This document shows positions 28,499-36,994 of a stretch of 64,000 bases of DNA, in pieces (the stretch's first letter is position 1; each line of letters begins with the position of its first letter). The translations under genes and the position numbers were made by a program. The DNA is from Cypionkella psychrotolerans (GTDB taxonomy: Bacteria; Pseudomonadota; Alphaproteobacteria; Rhodobacterales; Rhodobacteraceae): contig NZ_LGIC01000033.1 in assembly GCF_001294535.1 (NCBI RefSeq), positions 208,044-272,043 on the forward strand. Direction: 5' to 3'. The notes under the pieces are model-generated. The model had not been told where the DNA came from. It saw nothing but the letters and a program-made list of their open reading frames with translations, and did not search any database.

Positions 28499-29473
28499 TC
28501 ATACCTTGCCCCGGTGGTCATGACGCGGGCCGAACAGCGCGCCCACCCGGGTTTCACGAAAACCCTCGCCTGTACGATCAAGGAAAAGCGCGTCAATCCG
28601 GTGTCTGCGCGCCACTACCGCGCCCTCCACGCTGCCTTTGACCATCAGGGCTGTGGCCCAAGCATCGGCCTGCATACAAGTGGCGGCGATGACCGTGACA
28701 GAGGCAGGTGACTCTGCCAGCGGACCGCCGCGCGCAGGGTCAATTGTGTGCGACAGCTGCTTTGCTCCAAGCGTGATCCAGTGGCGGTAATCCCCCGAAG
28801 TGGCCACCGCCGCGTCTTGCAGGGCGAGCATGGCATGGGGTGCCCGGATCTGGCGATCTGGACGCTCGACAGCAATGGTCCACGGCGCGCCGTCAGGTTG
28901 CAGGCCTATGGCGCGCAGTTCACCGTCGATCGCAACAAGGGCGTTCGTGATGCCAAAGTCTGCCGCAACTTCGGCCAAGCGGTCCACGCCGTAGCCCTTG
29001 GCAATGCCTGACAGATCAAGGCTGATCGGGCCGTGTTTGCGCGCGCGCAGGTTGGTGGGATCGAGTTCCACCACGTCGTGCGCAGGGCGGCGGGGGCGCG
29101 CAAGTGCGGCACGAATGGCGGTTTGATCCACCTGTGCTGCCCCAAAACCCCAAGCAGTGACGGCATCGCCGACGCCAATGTCAAACGCGCCACCCGAGGC
29201 TTGCCCAATGGTAAGCGCGGTCTGAAGCACCTGCATCAGGCGGGCGGGCAGAGGTCGCCAGACCTCCGGTGGGGCTGCATTGAACTGCATTAGGGCGCTG
29301 TCGGCGCGCCATGTCGACATTTGCGCATCAACTTCAGCCACGGCAATTTGGAGGGCTGCGGTCAGTGGGGCGGGGGCAAAGCCCTGTGGCATATCGAACA
29401 AAACCTGCCACCGCGTGCCCATCGTCTGCCCGTTCAAAGCATGGCGGGTCAGCTCAGTAGATATCTTCAACAT
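28499..29473 (-). CDS. apbE: FAD:protein FMN transferase
   Basis: A 324-residue ApbE-family enzyme that attaches FMN covalently to Ser/Thr of exported proteins. Visible are GTRWQVLF, the SGGAFDIGVG phrase, the DLSGIAKGYGVD region, and the C-terminal SHTIDPARGGP with the metal-binding set near TVIAATCMQADAWATALM. No clear lipobox or signal peptide is seen, so it may act from the cytoplasm or use an atypical export signal. It starts 20 bases inside the end of the PepSY-reductase gene and is the last gene of the cluster, where it would flavinylate a partner such as the DUF2271 protein. Confidence 0.92.
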   Translation of the reverse strand: MLKISTELTRHALNGQTMGTRWQVLFDMPQGFAPAPLTAALQIAVAEVDAQMSTWRADSALMQFNAAPPEVWRPLPARLMQVLQTALTIGQASGGAFDIGVGDAVTAWGFGAAQVDQTAIRAALARPRRPAHDVVELDPTNLRARKHGPISLDLSGIAKGYGVDRLAEVAADFGITNALVAIDGELRAIGLQPDGAPWTIAVERPDRQIRAPHAMLALQDAAVATSGDYRHWITLGAKQLSHTIDPARGGPLAESPASVTVIAATCMQADAWATALMVKGSVEGAVVARRHRIDALFLDRTGEGFRETRVGALFGPRHDHRGKV

Positions 29474-31658
29474 AGCGTCCCTCGGCTTTCAGCGCCGCCG
29501 GGGTCAGGCCCGAGGGTGCTAGGATTTCGGTCAATGCCACGGCCACGCCAGCCGCCATCTCGCGCCCGCCGCAGACCATCACGCGTGCCCCGTCGCGGAT
29601 CAGACGGGCGATTTGGGCGGCCTCGCCGCGCAGCGCGTCTTGGACGTAATGTGGCTTAGTGCCGCGCGAAACGGCGGTGGTCAGCATGGCAAGGCGGTCT
29701 TTGACCTGCCACCGGCTAAGCTCTGCACCATAGAGAAAATCACTGTCAGGGTGGCGCATACCAAAAAACAGGTGGATCGGGCGCAGCCGGTGATTGCCCC
29801 GGATGATGCCAGCCAATGGCCCTATGCCCGTGCCCGCGCCGATCAGGATCAGTGGCACGCGATCACGTCCGGCGTGGAAGTTGGGGTTGTGACGCAGGAA
29901 AGCGCGCACAGTATCACCGGGCTCCAGCGCCAGAAGTTGGCCCGAGCAGAGCCCGCCTGTGCGTTTCCTTACCACGATTTCAACAAAACCATCCCGGCTG
30001 GCAGAGGCCAGTGAGTAGAACCGCGCCACATCAGCGCCTTCTGGCAGAATGCCCAGCAAATCACCCGCCTGAAAACGGCTGATACCGCGCCCGACAAGGC
30101 GCTGCCACAGCGAGGTCTTGGGCAAGGCAAAGCGCAGTATAGACGTCGGGGCCTGCACCTCGGCACCATAATCGTGCCGCGACAGCAGGGTCAGGCTTTG
30201 GGTGGTAGCCAAGATGGGCTGATGGGCAAGTGTGAGCGGGACATCCAGCGCCGCGCCCAGCGCTTGACCCCAGCGGGCAAAGTCCTGCGGTGACTGGCGG
30301 TCGATGGTGTCGAAGGGCAACAGAATGGCGTAGCCCTTGGCCGCGGCCTCTGCGGCGATGGTTTTGGCAAAAGCGCAAAAGGCTGGAAAGCTGCGGTCGC
30401 CAAAGCCCAATACGGCCAGTGCGGCGGCGGGCGTATCAGACCGCGCCAAGCGATTAAGAAACCCCTTGGCCGATGCCGGGGCGTCACCGTCGCCATAGGT
30501 CGCGGTCAGTATCAAGATGCGCTGGGCCTTGGCGTAGCGGGCCGGGTCATAGCTTGAAAGCGCCGCAGCATGGACGCTTTGCCCCGCTGCCGTCAACGCT
30601 GCCTGCAGCGTGGCCGCAAAGCCCCAAGTGCTGCCGCCTTCGCTGCCAACCAACAGGATCGTCTCGGCATGGGCAGCGCTTACATTGCCTTTGATCTTCG
30701 GGCGCACGCGCCGCCCTGTCAGCCACAGGATCACCCCAGTGCCACCCATCACAGGCACGCCCAAGGCCATCAGCCCCAACACCAGCCCCAATGCCGCCGC
30801 ACCTTGGCCGGTGTGCAGCATGTAGATGGTTTCCGAGACACGCTGCCATGTCGAAAGCCCTGCCCAGGAAAGCTGCACCCCGGTGCCCTGATCCAGTGTG
30901 GTGATACCGGACTCTGTCGTCAGGGTGAAAACATCGCTGGCGTCGCCCGCATAGGGAAAGGATAATTCCCGCAGCGTGTTCACCGGGGTGTGCTGCAACT
31001 GCTGGATGGACGTCAGAGCGATCCCGGTTTTGCCACTCGGCTCGGCCAAGACGGTCGGCGGGGCTGCGTTATCGGGCAACAGATCGAAGGTTGAGGCTGT
31101 CATCCACAAAGCCGTGCTGGACGACAGCAGCAACCCAATCACCGCGATACGGGCGATCTCCACATGCAGCCGCCCTGAAAGCGGGCCACGCAACCGCGCA
31201 AACCAGCGCTGCCACCCGCCCGCCCTCCGCGCCACCAGCACCATGCCCGACAGCGCCAAGACCAGCATCGCCGCCGCGCCGCCTGCGGTGACGATCCGCC
31301 CGCCATCGCCCAGAAACAGCGCGCGATGCAGGTTGATCAGCCAACGCTCGGTCTGATTGGGATCTGCCGAGGCGATGGCTTGCCCGGTGCTTGGATCAAC
31401 CAGCGCAGAGCCGGGGGTGCCGCCATCGAACCAATAGGCGGTGATCCGCCCCGACGGCGCGCGGACAATCTGCTCCACCGCCGGGATGGCCTTTTGCACC
31501 CGCTGGGCAAGCTCGGCCACGGTTAAGCCAGCCTCTGCCGGGGTAACGCCAAGACGCTCGGCGGCGGGAAACACCGAAAGCGCCGCGCCGCTCAGCGCCA
31601 GCACGGTGAGAAGGGCAAGGGCCAACAGCCCTGGCCAGCGGTGAAGCGCGCGGATCAT
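29454..31658 (-). CDS. PepSY membrane protein fused to flavodoxin and NADPH-flavin reductase
   Basis: A 734-residue fusion. Residues 1-340 are a PepSY-associated membrane region with about four helices. A flavodoxin-like FMN domain follows (about 352-490, with SEGGSTWGFA and LTATYGDGDAP), then a FAD/NADPH domain of the sulfite-reductase flavoprotein type (about 505-734, with the FAD phrase RFYSLASA, GAGTGIGPLAG, FFGMRHPDSD and CGGREMA). It should move electrons from cytoplasmic NADPH through FAD and FMN across or into the membrane. Its partners are the ApbE and DUF2271 proteins, so the acceptor is probably a periplasmic flavin. The upstream DUF2271 gene ends 13 bases before it. Confidence 0.9.
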   Translation of the reverse strand: MIRALHRWPGLLALALLTVLALSGAALSVFPAAERLGVTPAEAGLTVAELAQRVQKAIPAVEQIVRAPSGRITAYWFDGGTPGSALVDPSTGQAIASADPNQTERWLINLHRALFLGDGGRIVTAGGAAAMLVLALSGMVLVARRAGGWQRWFARLRGPLSGRLHVEIARIAVIGLLLSSSTALWMTASTFDLLPDNAAPPTVLAEPSGKTGIALTSIQQLQHTPVNTLRELSFPYAGDASDVFTLTTESGITTLDQGTGVQLSWAGLSTWQRVSETIYMLHTGQGAAALGLVLGLMALGVPVMGGTGVILWLTGRRVRPKIKGNVSAAHAETILLVGSEGGSTWGFAATLQAALTAAGQSVHAAALSSYDPARYAKAQRILILTATYGDGDAPASAKGFLNRLARSDTPAAALAVLGFGDRSFPAFCAFAKTIAAEAAAKGYAILLPFDTIDRQSPQDFARWGQALGAALDVPLTLAHQPILATTQSLTLLSRHDYGAEVQAPTSILRFALPKTSLWQRLVGRGISRFQAGDLLGILPEGADVARFYSLASASRDGFVEIVVRKRTGGLCSGQLLALEPGDTVRAFLRHNPNFHAGRDRVPLILIGAGTGIGPLAGIIRGNHRLRPIHLFFGMRHPDSDFLYGAELSRWQVKDRLAMLTTAVSRGTKPHYVQDALRGEAAQIARLIRDGARVMVCGGREMAAGVAVALTEILAPSGLTPAALKAEGRYVEDIY

Positions 31659-31671
31659 TGCAGTCGCCTCC

Positions 31672-32136
31672 TTAAAGACCGTAGGCGAAGCTGGCGATGT
31701 AGCGCCGCCCCTGTGCCGAGGCCCCCGCCGTGGTCAGCGGCACAGCGATCTCATTCGGACTGTTGCGCATGTCTTCAACCGCCGCATCAATATGCAGCGT
31801 GTAGCCCGCATCAAACAGCGCATCGGCCAGATCAAGCGTGATTTCAAGCGAGCGACCCGCACCCACACTGGCGCCAGTAATCCCGTTGATCTGCGCGGTA
31901 TCGCCGCTCGTGGCCGCATACCAGTCTGACAAATGCGGGTAATACTTCGATTTGCCACCTGCCATCCACAAGCTGCCCGCATAAGCGCCTTGTGGATCGG
32001 TGACATAGATCGCGAGATAAGCGCCGTTGCCGCCGTAATCGTTCAGCGTGGTGGTCAGCGTAACCGGGCGGGCCATCGCTAGACCGGGAAGCGTCAGCGC
32101 GGTGGTTAGGGCAAGGGCGGTGAGCAAGGATTTCAT
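31672..32136 (-). CDS. Secreted DUF2271 protein with possible flavinylation motif
   Basis: A 154-residue protein with a clear signal peptide (MKSLLTALALTTALTLPG, cut near AMA). DUF2271 proteins are found in gene sets for extracytosolic flavin transfer. The segment NGITGASVG (residues 84-92) resembles the ApbE target D-x-x-T-G-A-T/S, with Asn in place of Asp and Ser90 as the candidate attachment site. With apbE and the NADPH reductase in the same operon, this is the likely periplasmic flavoprotein. Attachment is inferred, not seen. Confidence 0.85.
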   Translation of the reverse strand: MKSLLTALALTTALTLPGLAMARPVTLTTTLNDYGGNGAYLAIYVTDPQGAYAGSLWMAGGKSKYYPHLSDWYAATSGDTAQINGITGASVGAGRSLEITLDLADALFDAGYTLHIDAAVEDMRNSPNEIAVPLTTAGASAQGRRYIASFAYGL

Positions 32137-32171
32137 AGCAGATCTGCCTTATGGGTTGGGGAAGGGGTGGC

Positions 32172-32501
32172 TCAGTTCACTTGCACCTTCGGCGGCGCAC
32201 CCGTGCCGAACAGCCCGTTCGAAGGGGGCGCTACGGTGCCAGCGGGGGCAGGATTGCTTGTGCCACCGCAAGCGGCACCACCATCGCCATCATCCCCACA
32301 GTCATCCTCCGAACTTTCGTCGTCATTATCGTCTTCGTCGCTGTCGATCAGCACGAGCGGAAGCGCCTGCGCCCCGCCCGGCATCATCGAAGCGACGGAA
32401 TCTGCCGGGGTGGGCGGCGAACTTGTGGCACTGAAGGCTGGTAAGCCAAGGCAAACGGTGAAGGCGGTAGAAGCAGCCAGCAGGGCGCGCGTGGTTTTCA
32501 T
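32172..32501 (-). CDS. Secreted acidic protein of unknown function
   Basis: A 109-residue protein with a signal peptide (KTTRALLAASTAFTV, cut near FSA). The middle is very acidic, with DSDEDDNDDESSEDD followed by two cysteines (CGDDGDGGAAC), and the end is Pro/Gly-rich. The cluster of carboxylates could bind metal ions. It is first gene of the apbE operon, 35 bases before the DUF2271 gene, and an OmpR-type repeat lies upstream at 32577-32592. The start at 32501 gives the signal peptide; the frame is open a little further. No family recognised. Confidence 0.65.
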   Translation of the reverse strand: MKTTRALLAASTAFTVCLGLPAFSATSSPPTPADSVASMMPGGAQALPLVLIDSDEDDNDDESSEDDCGDDGDGGAACGGTSNPAPAGTVAPPSNGLFGTGAPPKVQVN

Positions 32502-32576
32502 GGTCAGTCTCCTGTTTCGATGTGGCCAATTTGGCCGTCTCACCTGAGCGATTCCTGACAGCCGCGCAGTTTCTGC

Positions 32577-32592
32577 TTCAGCTTGGCGTCAG
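32577..32592. promoter_or_regulatory. OmpR-type direct repeat upstream of the apbE operon
   Basis: TTCAG-CTTGGC-GTCAG, two 5-base repeats at 11-base spacing, the layout expected for an OmpR-family regulator. The same sequence with GTCAG first lies at 33085-33100 next to the response regulator gene. Confidence 0.65.
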
Positions 32593-32684
32593 GAAGAAAA
32601 ACCCCGGCCAAAACGGCGGGGCGAGGTTGGGCCGTGGGACAGTCGACCGGTGGGGGAGGCGACAAGACGATTGCGCGGCTGGAC

Positions 32685-33002
32685 TCAGTCGTCACTTTTG
32701 ACCTTGCCACCTTTGCGGGCGCCATCTTCGTCGTGACCTTCGAATTCGATCTGAAGCACCTGAAGTGTTGCGGGTTGCACCGTCACTTTAATCCGCCGAC
32801 CAGACGCGTCGCTGCCATCAATCTGATAGCAGCCGTCGTCAATTTTGATGCGGCGCACGCTCCAGTTGTTCTTGACGGCCAATGCAGCCACGGTCTCACG
32901 CGGCTGCCAATCGGCCATTGGCACAAAGCAGTCGTCGTCAGCCAGCGCCTGGCTCGCCGGAAAAGCGGCGAGAAAGGTTAGAATTGTCAATGTCTTCATC
33001 AT
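32685..33002 (-). CDS. Small secreted PepSY-domain protein
   Basis: A 105-residue protein with a signal peptide (MKTLTILTFLAAFPAS, cut near ALA) and one PepSY fold (ETVAALAVKNNWSVRRIKID, then YQIDGSDASGRRIKVTVQP). Two cysteines may pair. PepSY proteins of this size often lie next to two-component systems and bind ions or act as periplasmic modulators. It is divergent from the response regulator gene, with the palindromic operator region in between. ATG codons at 33002 and 32999 are both possible. Confidence 0.85.
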   Translation of the reverse strand: MMKTLTILTFLAAFPASQALADDDCFVPMADWQPRETVAALAVKNNWSVRRIKIDDGCYQIDGSDASGRRIKVTVQPATLQVLQIEFEGHDEDGARKGGKVKSDD

Positions 33003-33048
33003 GGGCCAAACTCCGGGTTGCGGCCGTCTTGCGTAGGTTTGCACCATG

Positions 33049-33100
33049 AAGCTGACGTGAGCCTGAAGCTGTGCATCTGCTCACGTCAGCTTGGCGTCAG
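33049..33100. promoter_or_regulatory. Shared operator between PepSY gene and response regulator
   Basis: Perfect 14-base arms AAGCTGACGTGAGC (33049-33062) and GCTCACGTCAGCTT (33079-33092). Within this lie two OmpR-type repeats: TTCAG-GCTCAC-GTCAG on the minus strand (33052-33067) and GTCAG-CTTGGC-GTCAG on the plus strand (33085-33100). Both have 11-base spacing. They would allow the response regulator to control itself and the divergent PepSY gene. Confidence 0.75.
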
Positions 33101-33144
33101 CCCCGGCGCATAGACGGGTCCAACACCAAAGGAAGACACACGCC

Positions 33145-33804
33145 ATGCGCATCTTGCTGATCGAGGACGACACGGTTCTGGGTGCTGCGGTGCGCGACCA
33201 GATCGCAGGCGATGGCCATTCGGTCGATTGGGTGACGCGGCTGGACGCGGCGGCAGATGCGATGGCGGTGGCGGGCTATGATCTGGTGCTGCTTGATCTG
33301 ATGCTGCCTGATGGGCGCGGTATTGGGTTTCTGAAAACCCTGCGTCAGCGCGGCGATGTCAGCCCTGTGATCATTCTGACTGCGCTGGATCAGGTGTCTG
33401 ACCGCATCGAAGGGCTGAATGCCGGGGCGGATGACTATCTCGTCAAACCCTTTGATCTGGCAGAATTATCAGCGCGAATCGGATCGGTCGCGCGGCGCTA
33501 TAGCGGCAATCCGAACCCGATCATCAGCCACGGCGTGCTCGACATCGATCTCGCCGCGCGCAGCTTACGGCGTGACGGCAAGGCAGTGCCGCTGACCGCG
33601 CGCGAATGGGCGCTGCTTGAGGCATTGCTGGCCCGTCCCGGTCAGCTTTTGTCGAAAGCGCAACTGGAAGAAAAGCTTTACGCCTTCGATACCGAGATCG
33701 AAAGCAACACGATTGAGGTGCATGTCAGCCGCCTGCGCAAAAAGCTGGGTGCCGCGGTGATTGAGACCGAGCGCGGGCTTGGCTATCGGCTGGGCACGGC
33801 ATGA
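33145..33804 (+). CDS. OmpR-family response regulator
   Basis: A 219-residue response regulator: receiver domain with phospho-acceptor Asp51 (LVLLDLMLPDG), acidic pocket EDD at 7-9 and Lys in YLVKPFD, then a winged-helix DNA-binding domain. It is of the PmrA/QseB/TctD type. The start at 33145 is the ATG before RILLIEDD. The gene overlaps the kinase start by 4 bases. The 11-base direct repeats upstream of it, and upstream of the apbE operon, are its expected targets. Confidence 0.93.
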   Translation: MRILLIEDDTVLGAAVRDQIAGDGHSVDWVTRLDAAADAMAVAGYDLVLLDLMLPDGRGIGFLKTLRQRGDVSPVIILTALDQVSDRIEGLNAGADDYLVKPFDLAELSARIGSVARRYSGNPNPIISHGVLDIDLAARSLRRDGKAVPLTAREWALLEALLARPGQLLSKAQLEEKLYAFDTEIESNTIEVHVSRLRKKLGAAVIETERGLGYRLGTA

Positions 33805-35141
33805 GCCGCCCGCGCAGCCTGCAAGCCCGGCTCGCTCTGTCGCTCGGGGCGCTGCTGACGGTGCTGTGGCTGGCGGCGGCTTGGGTGACCGGGCTGGTGT
33901 TGCGTCACGAGATGGACGAGGTCTTTGACTCGGCGCTGCAAGAAACCGCGCAACGTCTGCTTCCACTGGCGGTGCTGGATATTCTCGGCCGCGATGATGA
34001 TGGCGTGACCCAACGGCTTGGCGCGATCCGCACACATGGCGAGTTCTTCACCTATATCGTCCGCGACGCGCAGGGGCGGATTTTGTTGCAATCCCATGCG
34101 GCGGACCCTGCGGATTTTCCGGCCTATGACGGGGCGGGGTTCCGGCAGACCGACAGCCATCGCTTCTATAGTGAGGACGCCGTGCAGGGCAGCGTGCGGA
34201 TCACCGTGGCCGAGCCACTAGAACAACGCGCCAAAGTTGCTTGGGAAATCCAGATGGTGCTGGGCCTGCCGATCTTGCTGGTGATCCCGATTGCTTTGCT
34301 GGCGATCATACTGGCAGTGCGCGCCAGCCTCGCACCGCTGCGCCGCTTTCGCGAAACGCTGTCCGCTCGCAGCGCGCGCGATTTGTCGCCAGTGACGGTT
34401 AGCGGCTTGCCTGCTGAAATCCTGCCCGTAGCCGCCACATTGAACGGCGTGTTAGAGCGCCTGAAGGCGGCCTTTGAGGCCGAGCGCAGCTTTGCCGCCA
34501 ATGCCGCCCATGAGTTGCGCACACCCTTGGCGGGGGCCATCGCGCAGGCGCAGCGGTTGCAGGTGGAAACCAAGGATGCGAGTGCAGTGCGCCGCGCGGC
34601 GGATATCGAAGCCGCGCTGAAGCGGCTGACCCGGATGGCCGAACGGCTGTTGCAACTGGCCCGTGCCGAGGGCGGGCCGCTGCGCTTGGATCACGCGACC
34701 GATCTGGGGCTGGTGGCGCGGCTGATCGTCGAGGATATGCGGCGCGCAACCGCCTCCCAAATCCGGTTGACCCTACCGGATCAGCCGGTTTTGTCGGACC
34801 TGGACCCTGATGCTTTTGGCATCATTTGCCGCAATCTGGTCGAGAACGCCCTGCGGCATGGCACGCCACAAGGACAAATCGACGTGACTTTGGCGCAAGA
34901 CGGCACATTCCGCGTTGGCAATGATGGCCCGCTCGTTCCAGCGCAAAGCCTCAGACTGCTCACCCGACGATTTGAGCGCGGCGACGCTGGCACCGAGGGC
35001 AGCGGTCTTGGCCTTGCGATTGTCGCAGCCATTGCCGACCGCATATCGACACGGCTCATTCTCACCTCCCCCCGACCCGGCACAGCGTCGGGATTTGAAG
35101 CCGCTTTGACAGTGCCAATCGCTGCCACGGCCCCCCTTTGA
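33801..35141 (+). CDS. Membrane sensor histidine kinase
   Basis: A 446-residue kinase with a helix near residues 13-35, a periplasmic sensor of about 110 residues, a second helix near 155-175, a linker, the dimerisation helix with His237 (ANAAHELRTPLAG) and an ATPase domain with N box (CRNLVENALRHG), a G1-type glycine and GSGLGLAIV. Coupled to the response regulator by ATGA. The signal is unknown; PepSY, ApbE and DUF2271 neighbours suggest metal or redox stress. Confidence 0.92.
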   Translation: MSRPRSLQARLALSLGALLTVLWLAAAWVTGLVLRHEMDEVFDSALQETAQRLLPLAVLDILGRDDDGVTQRLGAIRTHGEFFTYIVRDAQGRILLQSHAADPADFPAYDGAGFRQTDSHRFYSEDAVQGSVRITVAEPLEQRAKVAWEIQMVLGLPILLVIPIALLAIILAVRASLAPLRRFRETLSARSARDLSPVTVSGLPAEILPVAATLNGVLERLKAAFEAERSFAANAAHELRTPLAGAIAQAQRLQVETKDASAVRRAADIEAALKRLTRMAERLLQLARAEGGPLRLDHATDLGLVARLIVEDMRRATASQIRLTLPDQPVLSDLDPDAFGIICRNLVENALRHGTPQGQIDVTLAQDGTFRVGNDGPLVPAQSLRLLTRRFERGDAGTEGSGLGLAIVAAIADRISTRLILTSPRPGTASGFEAALTVPIAATAPL

Positions 35142-35341
35142 CCCAGTGATTCCATTCCGGCATCTGCTGCAAGGGACCGAGGACGGCATAGTCTTTTCCC
35201 ACGACTGAGAGGCTAGTTCTGCGCTTGGCACCCCGCTCCACACCCAGGCCTATTGCCGCAGGCAGCCCGCCGAGGGCTGGATTCCATTGCTGTATGATGC
35301 GGCACAGATTAGGCATTTCCCGATCTAAGACCGGGCGGGAC

Positions 35342-36994
35342 ATGACGCAGCAGGGCGATCAGAGCAGTGCCAAAGTGCTGGCCGAATTGGTCGCACCCGA
35401 GCGGCGTGCGCTGCGTTGGGCGGCGGTTTTGTCCGGGCTGGCGGCGCTGATCTGGCCGTTGCAAGCGGCTTTGGTGGCAGGCGCTCTGGCCGGATTGCTG
35501 ACCGATACCGCGCCGCTTTGGTCATATGTCGCCGGATTTGCGCTGCTGGGGGTGCTGCGTGCGCTTCTGAACCACTGGGCCGAGGGCATCGCCTTCACCG
35601 CAGGTCTGCGCGTCAGCAGCCAGTGCCGGGCTGCGATTGTGGCGCGCGAGGCTTGCCGCAGTGATGGCCCCGCCGCTGGACCCATCGCCGCCCTTGCCAC
35701 CGAAAAGCTGGAGGCGCTTTTGCCCTATGTCAGCCGCTACGCCCCGGCGAAGGCGCGGGTGATGGTGGTCCCCGCGCTGATCTTGGCGCTGGCGTTCTGG
35801 CAATCCTGGGCGGTGGGGGTGATTTTTCTGATCACCGGCCCGTTGATCCCGGTGTTCATGGCGCTGATCGGTTGGGCCGCACAAGCCGCCAGCCAACGTC
35901 AGATGGCGGAGATCGGCAGCCTGAACGATCTACTGGTTGAACGCCTGCAAGCGCTGCTCGACATCCGGCTGCTTGGCGCGGGCGAGGCTGTGGTTAGCAG
36001 CTTTGCCGAAGCTGCCGACCGTCTGCGCGCGCAAACCATGGCGGTGCTGCGGGTGGCCTTTCTGTCCTCGGCGGTGCTGGAGTTGTTCGCAGCCATCGGG
36101 GTTGCGATGGTGGCGGTTTATGTCGGGTTTTCCCTGTTGGGCCTGCTGGGGTTTGGCAGCTATGCAACACCTCTGACCCCCGCCGCTGGCATCTTCCTGC
36201 TGCTGTTGGCCCCAGAATTCTACCAACCGCTGCGCGATCTGTCGGCGGCATGGCATGACCGCGCGGCGGCACTGGCGGTAGCTTCGGAATGGGCCGAATG
36301 GCAGGCGCGCGCCGATCCGTCGCAGCTGGGGCAGGGCGCTACGGCGGCGCGATTGGCAGGACCGGCGGATATCGTCGCCACCGGGCTGCAGGTACGCCTT
36401 GGACAGCATTTGCTGACCCTGCCGGATTTCAGCCTTGCCGCAGGCGAGACGCTCGCGCTGCTCGGGCTAAGCGGCGCGGGCAAGACCACGCTGTTGCGGC
36501 TGCTCGCCGGGATGCTGCAACCTGAATCAGGGCAAATCCGTGTCGCAGGCCAGCCCTTGAACGACCAGACCGCCGATGGCTGGCGCGCGCGCCTCGGCTG
36601 GATGCCACAACAGCCGCATTTCCTGAACGCCAGCCTGCGGCACAATCTAAGCTTCGGGCGACCCGGCGATCTGGCTCCCGTGCTGCGGGTGGTGTCGATG
36701 CAAGACGTGGTCGCGGGGCTGCCGCAGGGCCTGACAACCCGGCTGGGCGAGGGCGGCGGCGGGCTTTCGGGCGGCGAGGCGCGTCGCCTGACCCTTGCCC
36801 GTGCCCTGCACGCCCGCCCGGATGTGCTGCTCGCCGATGAGCCAACCGCCGATCTTGACGCCACCACCGCCGAGGCTGTCACCGCTGGCCTGATGGCGCT
36901 GGCAGCCACCGGGTGCAGCCTGATCGTCGCCACCCATGACGAGGCGCTGGCCGCCCGGATGGATCGGGTGATCCGGCTGGAGGCGCTGGTATGA
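35342..36994 (+). CDS. cydD: Thiol/heme ABC exporter subunit CydD
   Basis: A 550-residue half-transporter: six-helix membrane domain (to about residue 310) and an ATPase with Walker A GLSGAGKTT, signature LSGGEARR and Walker B VLLADEPTAD. CydDC exports cysteine/glutathione, or binds heme, and is needed to assemble cytochrome bd. The ATG at 35342 gives a normal N-terminus. The open frame extends upstream to 35225, but that part is not family-like. The 200 bases before it (35142-35341) hold no recognised gene. CydC follows with a 4-base overlap. Confidence 0.9.
   Translation: MTQQGDQSSAKVLAELVAPERRALRWAAVLSGLAALIWPLQAALVAGALAGLLTDTAPLWSYVAGFALLGVLRALLNHWAEGIAFTAGLRVSSQCRAAIVAREACRSDGPAAGPIAALATEKLEALLPYVSRYAPAKARVMVVPALILALAFWQSWAVGVIFLITGPLIPVFMALIGWAAQAASQRQMAEIGSLNDLLVERLQALLDIRLLGAGEAVVSSFAEAADRLRAQTMAVLRVAFLSSAVLELFAAIGVAMVAVYVGFSLLGLLGFGSYATPLTPAAGIFLLLLAPEFYQPLRDLSAAWHDRAAALAVASEWAEWQARADPSQLGQGATAARLAGPADIVATGLQVRLGQHLLTLPDFSLAAGETLALLGLSGAGKTTLLRLLAGMLQPESGQIRVAGQPLNDQTADGWRARLGWMPQQPHFLNASLRHNLSFGRPGDLAPVLRVVSMQDVVAGLPQGLTTRLGEGGGGLSGGEARRLTLARALHARPDVLLADEPTADLDATTAEAVTAGLMALAATGCSLIVATHDEALAARMDRVIRLEALV

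Noticed and set aside
35062..35343. A possible minus-strand peptide containing GPLQQMPEWNHWVKGG before cydD.
   Set aside because: It looks somewhat protein-like but overlaps the kinase end, has no family I can name and no good ribosome site.
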